From Pelargonium tetragonum (Eukaryota; Streptophyta; Magnoliopsida; Geraniales; Geraniaceae), in NCBI GenBank assembly GCA_036897445.1, contig JAYMTL010000019.1, positions 1-64,000 of the forward strand: a stretch of DNA of 64,000 nt, in the 5' to 3' direction. The notes beneath the pieces were generated by a model. It searched no databases and was not told the origin of the DNA. It saw nothing but the letters and a program-made list of their open reading frames with translations. The translations under genes and the position numbers were made by a program. Shown piece by piece: positions 61,580 to 64,000 of this stretch (the first letter of the stretch is position 1; every line of letters starts with the position of its first letter).

Positions 61580-64000
61580 CTTGGTTTACCGAGGCAGGGA
61601 TTTCAAAAATAGACTTCACAACTTTTAGTTTTAGAACAAGTCCGCTACTTTATATGATATACTTTTTGCCAAGAGAGTTTAATAAATGCTTGACTTGATA
61701 AGTCTCAAATGAGAGTCCCAAGTTATTAAAGTTGTTCCCTTGTTAATAAAAAATCTACTTTAGATAAAGGGGATTTATAGGTTTGTACTTTTGCATAGGG
61801 CGATCCCTAGATCTGGTAAAAGCGTACTAGTAAAAATGATAATGAGCTAAACGCATGAGGCTACTTCTCCTTGTTGGCACTGGAAGCTCCCTTGCCCTGG
61901 AACTAGAAACCTTATACTGGGATTGAAGAAATTCTCTAAGATGCAACATGTCTCGCTATTCAAAGTAAGTTATATTTATAATATATAATACAAAAATCTA
62001 GGGTAAGGGGCTTTTACTATAAGCACAGGATAGGGAAAGATTTGAGATTTCCTTTTGAGAGTTTATTTGTAAAAATTGCTGAGGCTTACTTGAGACTTAG
62101 GTGTCGCTATATAAAGTGCACGCTATAGACCTTTGGGTTGAATTTGTTACTATACAATTAATATAATTTGTTAGATTGGGCCCTAATAAATGAAGCCTCA
62201 AAAACTTCTAAAATGAAATTTCCTTATTTCGTATAAAGAAAATGACTCTATTGACTTCGCTCGGTTCCTAGAGAATTAAAAGACTTTTAAAGTAACACAG
62301 CATGATTAACTACAAATTCTATAAAAGGCTTCGGAAACCTTATATTCTCAAGAGAAATCCGCTGGAATTCTGTCTAAAATCCTTCCAAAACTTTGTCTAA
62401 CAGGAATTACAGGAAATCCTGTCTTGTAAAAACAAAAAAAGGGAGACCCTACTCAAGGACCAAACCAACTTATGTTGTGGAAATCTCTGCAGTAATTTAG
62501 TCTGTATCCTCGACTGCTTTTAAAGTTCTAATATGAATGTAAAGAAAATAGGAGAAGTACAAGCCGGGCTTGTAGAAAAAAGAACCCCTTGATTAAGAGA
62601 GCTTAGCAGGGAAGGTTATAAACTAAAAGGCAAAAGCAAAGACTTTAATTAAAAGACTTTTGTAAGATGCTTTTAACTTCAAATTCCGTGCCTTAGAAAC
62701 TCTTTACTTCCAAGTCCCTTAAATCTTAAAAACCCGAGACCTAACTTTCAATTAAACAGTATTTACAAAAAAAGGATGTGATATAAGTGCTCTTAACTAG
62801 TATACTAAGAAATATTATAATACTTGAGTTTGCGCCTCATGTATTAAGGGGTGCTATAACTCTCCTGTATTTGGAAATGCATTTTATTATAATTAATAAA
62901 AAGGATATTTGTAAGAATATGAGCAAGATTTTGGGTATCTGGATTTGTAAATATGGGTAATTTAATTATTCATAAAATTAGTGTATATCTGATCTCTTAC
63001 TTATGGGTTTAGAGGGGTTCTTGAGAACCCTCTAAATAAAAAGGGGCCTTATGTTAGAAGTTCAAATAGCCTGTGAACTAAAGCTTTTTACGACTCTTTT
63101 CCCACAACTCAAATTACAAATTGAAATATATAATTAACTATCATAACTACTACAAAGGATTCTATAAAAAGTTAACTTTGGTTATTTTTTGATTCTCTAT
63201 GAAATATTAACATAGTAATTCTTAAATGAATGTACATAAATTTCTTGTGATCTGCCAAGAACTACATGGGGGCAACAAAGTAATTGTTTAAGCTGTTTTA
63301 AACTCTATGAAATGAAAAGCTTTTATTAAGTAAATAAAAAAAATTCCCTATTATTACTAGGTTTTGAAATTATAGTGTCAACATATAAAATAAATATGTA
63401 CATAAGGACTTTTCGGGTTGGTAGATCAGATGATTAAAAAAAATGGGAGCGCTCCAATATGAGTATATTAGACTTTTAGCTCTTTTTATTGAGAGACTAG
63501 GAAAGGTACAGTCCTGTCTGGTAACCCCTACTAGGAAATTCAAAGTTCTAGTCTTTTTATACTGCATTCCTAGATTAACATAAGTGAATACAAAAAAGAA
63601 TTTATGCAGTCTTATCATTCCGATCTCTCATTTTTACAGATAAACCGAAACTAAGAAAGAAATTAGGGCTCTTATAATATAGAATTAGGAATTGACTAAG
63701 ATTATTTGGTCACAACGGAGAATCTTACTTCAATGAAATATAACATCAATTTTCTCAGAAAATCCTCCATTTCTATGAATTGGGTCCTGTCTCCCGCGTG
63801 TATACTCTATAATAGACAGATATTAGCAATTGCTTTTTATAGTAAATGCACGGGAGCAGCTAAAGGATATTTTATTATATCAAGTGATACTTAATAGGAT
63901 TATAAGAAGGGGAGCAGATACTCTAAAATTTCCCGACCTATAAAATTTTTGAGTTCTCTAAGAAAGTCATTCTATAATATAAAGTTAAAGAGCCTTTTTA
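61580..64000. other. Gene-free stretch to the window end
   Basis: No supportable gene, RNA or repeat. Frames at 63370 (-, 82 codons) and 63706 (+, 62 codons) are unrecognised and expected by chance. A feature truncated by the right edge cannot be excluded, but none is visible. Confidence 0.65.

Noticed and set aside
1-64000. Apparent dispersed short palindromes of the type GG-N(2-4)-CC (for example GGGGTATTCCCC at 982, GGGGCGCCC at 1666, GGATTTCC at 3201) giving the impression of a repeated element every 100 bp
   Set aside because: In the first 3.2 kb I counted about seven against nine expected from base composition, and in 55-57 kb eight against about six. Flanks share no consensus. The impression comes from a general preference for purine-purine and pyrimidine-pyrimidine steps.

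Overview
This 64 kb window is AT-rich (about 35% G+C by eye) and has an even texture. I recognise no protein-coding gene, rRNA or complete tRNA, and no intact mobile element, CRISPR array, operon or origin. All three stop codons occur at close to chance density in all six frames. The longest open frame under the standard code is 131 codons (18138-18533), and the number of frames of 60 codons or more (about 40) is about what random DNA of this composition would give. The window is therefore essentially non-coding or fully degraded DNA. It does not look like bacterial, archaeal or phage DNA, which is gene-dense, nor like a compact organelle genome.

Two signals bear on the source and point in different directions. 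(1) Hand counts over 660 nt from two places give TpA/ApT of about 1.6 and (CpA+TpG)/(ApC+GpT) of about 0.63. Those are the values expected of DNA altered by repeat-induced point mutation (RIP), the C-to-T process of filamentous ascomycetes. Together with the lack of genes they would fit an AT-rich, transposon-relic block such as fungal heterochromatin or a regional centromere. (2) The most gene-like frame, 31333-31881 (+), has 182 codons with no TAA or TAG but four TGAs. A smaller basic frame on the opposite strand, 30695-30952, is also extended by reading one TGA. This would fit a TGA=Trp code, as in many mitochondria, and would make the window a gene-poor part of a large organelle genome. 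The alternative is that some TGAs are decayed Arg or Trp codons in a dead Tc1/mariner-like transposon. I cannot decide between these without a search.

Layout. 1-18.1 kb: no supported gene; one palindrome and one stem-loop. 18.1-18.5 kb: the longest standard-code frame, unrecognised. 18.6-30.6 kb: no supported gene; a degenerate TAGGT-rich tract near 26.1 kb and a pyrimidine-rich patch near 28.7 kb. 30.7-31.9 kb: the divergent pair of frames with in-frame TGA. 31.9-40.4 kb: nothing. 40.4-46.5 kb: a mild cluster of short unrecognised frames on both strands, an (AT)n microsatellite and an A/C-rich tract. 46.5-60.9 kb: nothing except one isolated T-arm-like hairpin. 60.9-61.6 kb: two short successive forward frames. 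61.6-64 kb: nothing. No functional link between any of these can be inferred. CDS entries below are candidates with low confidence, not established genes.
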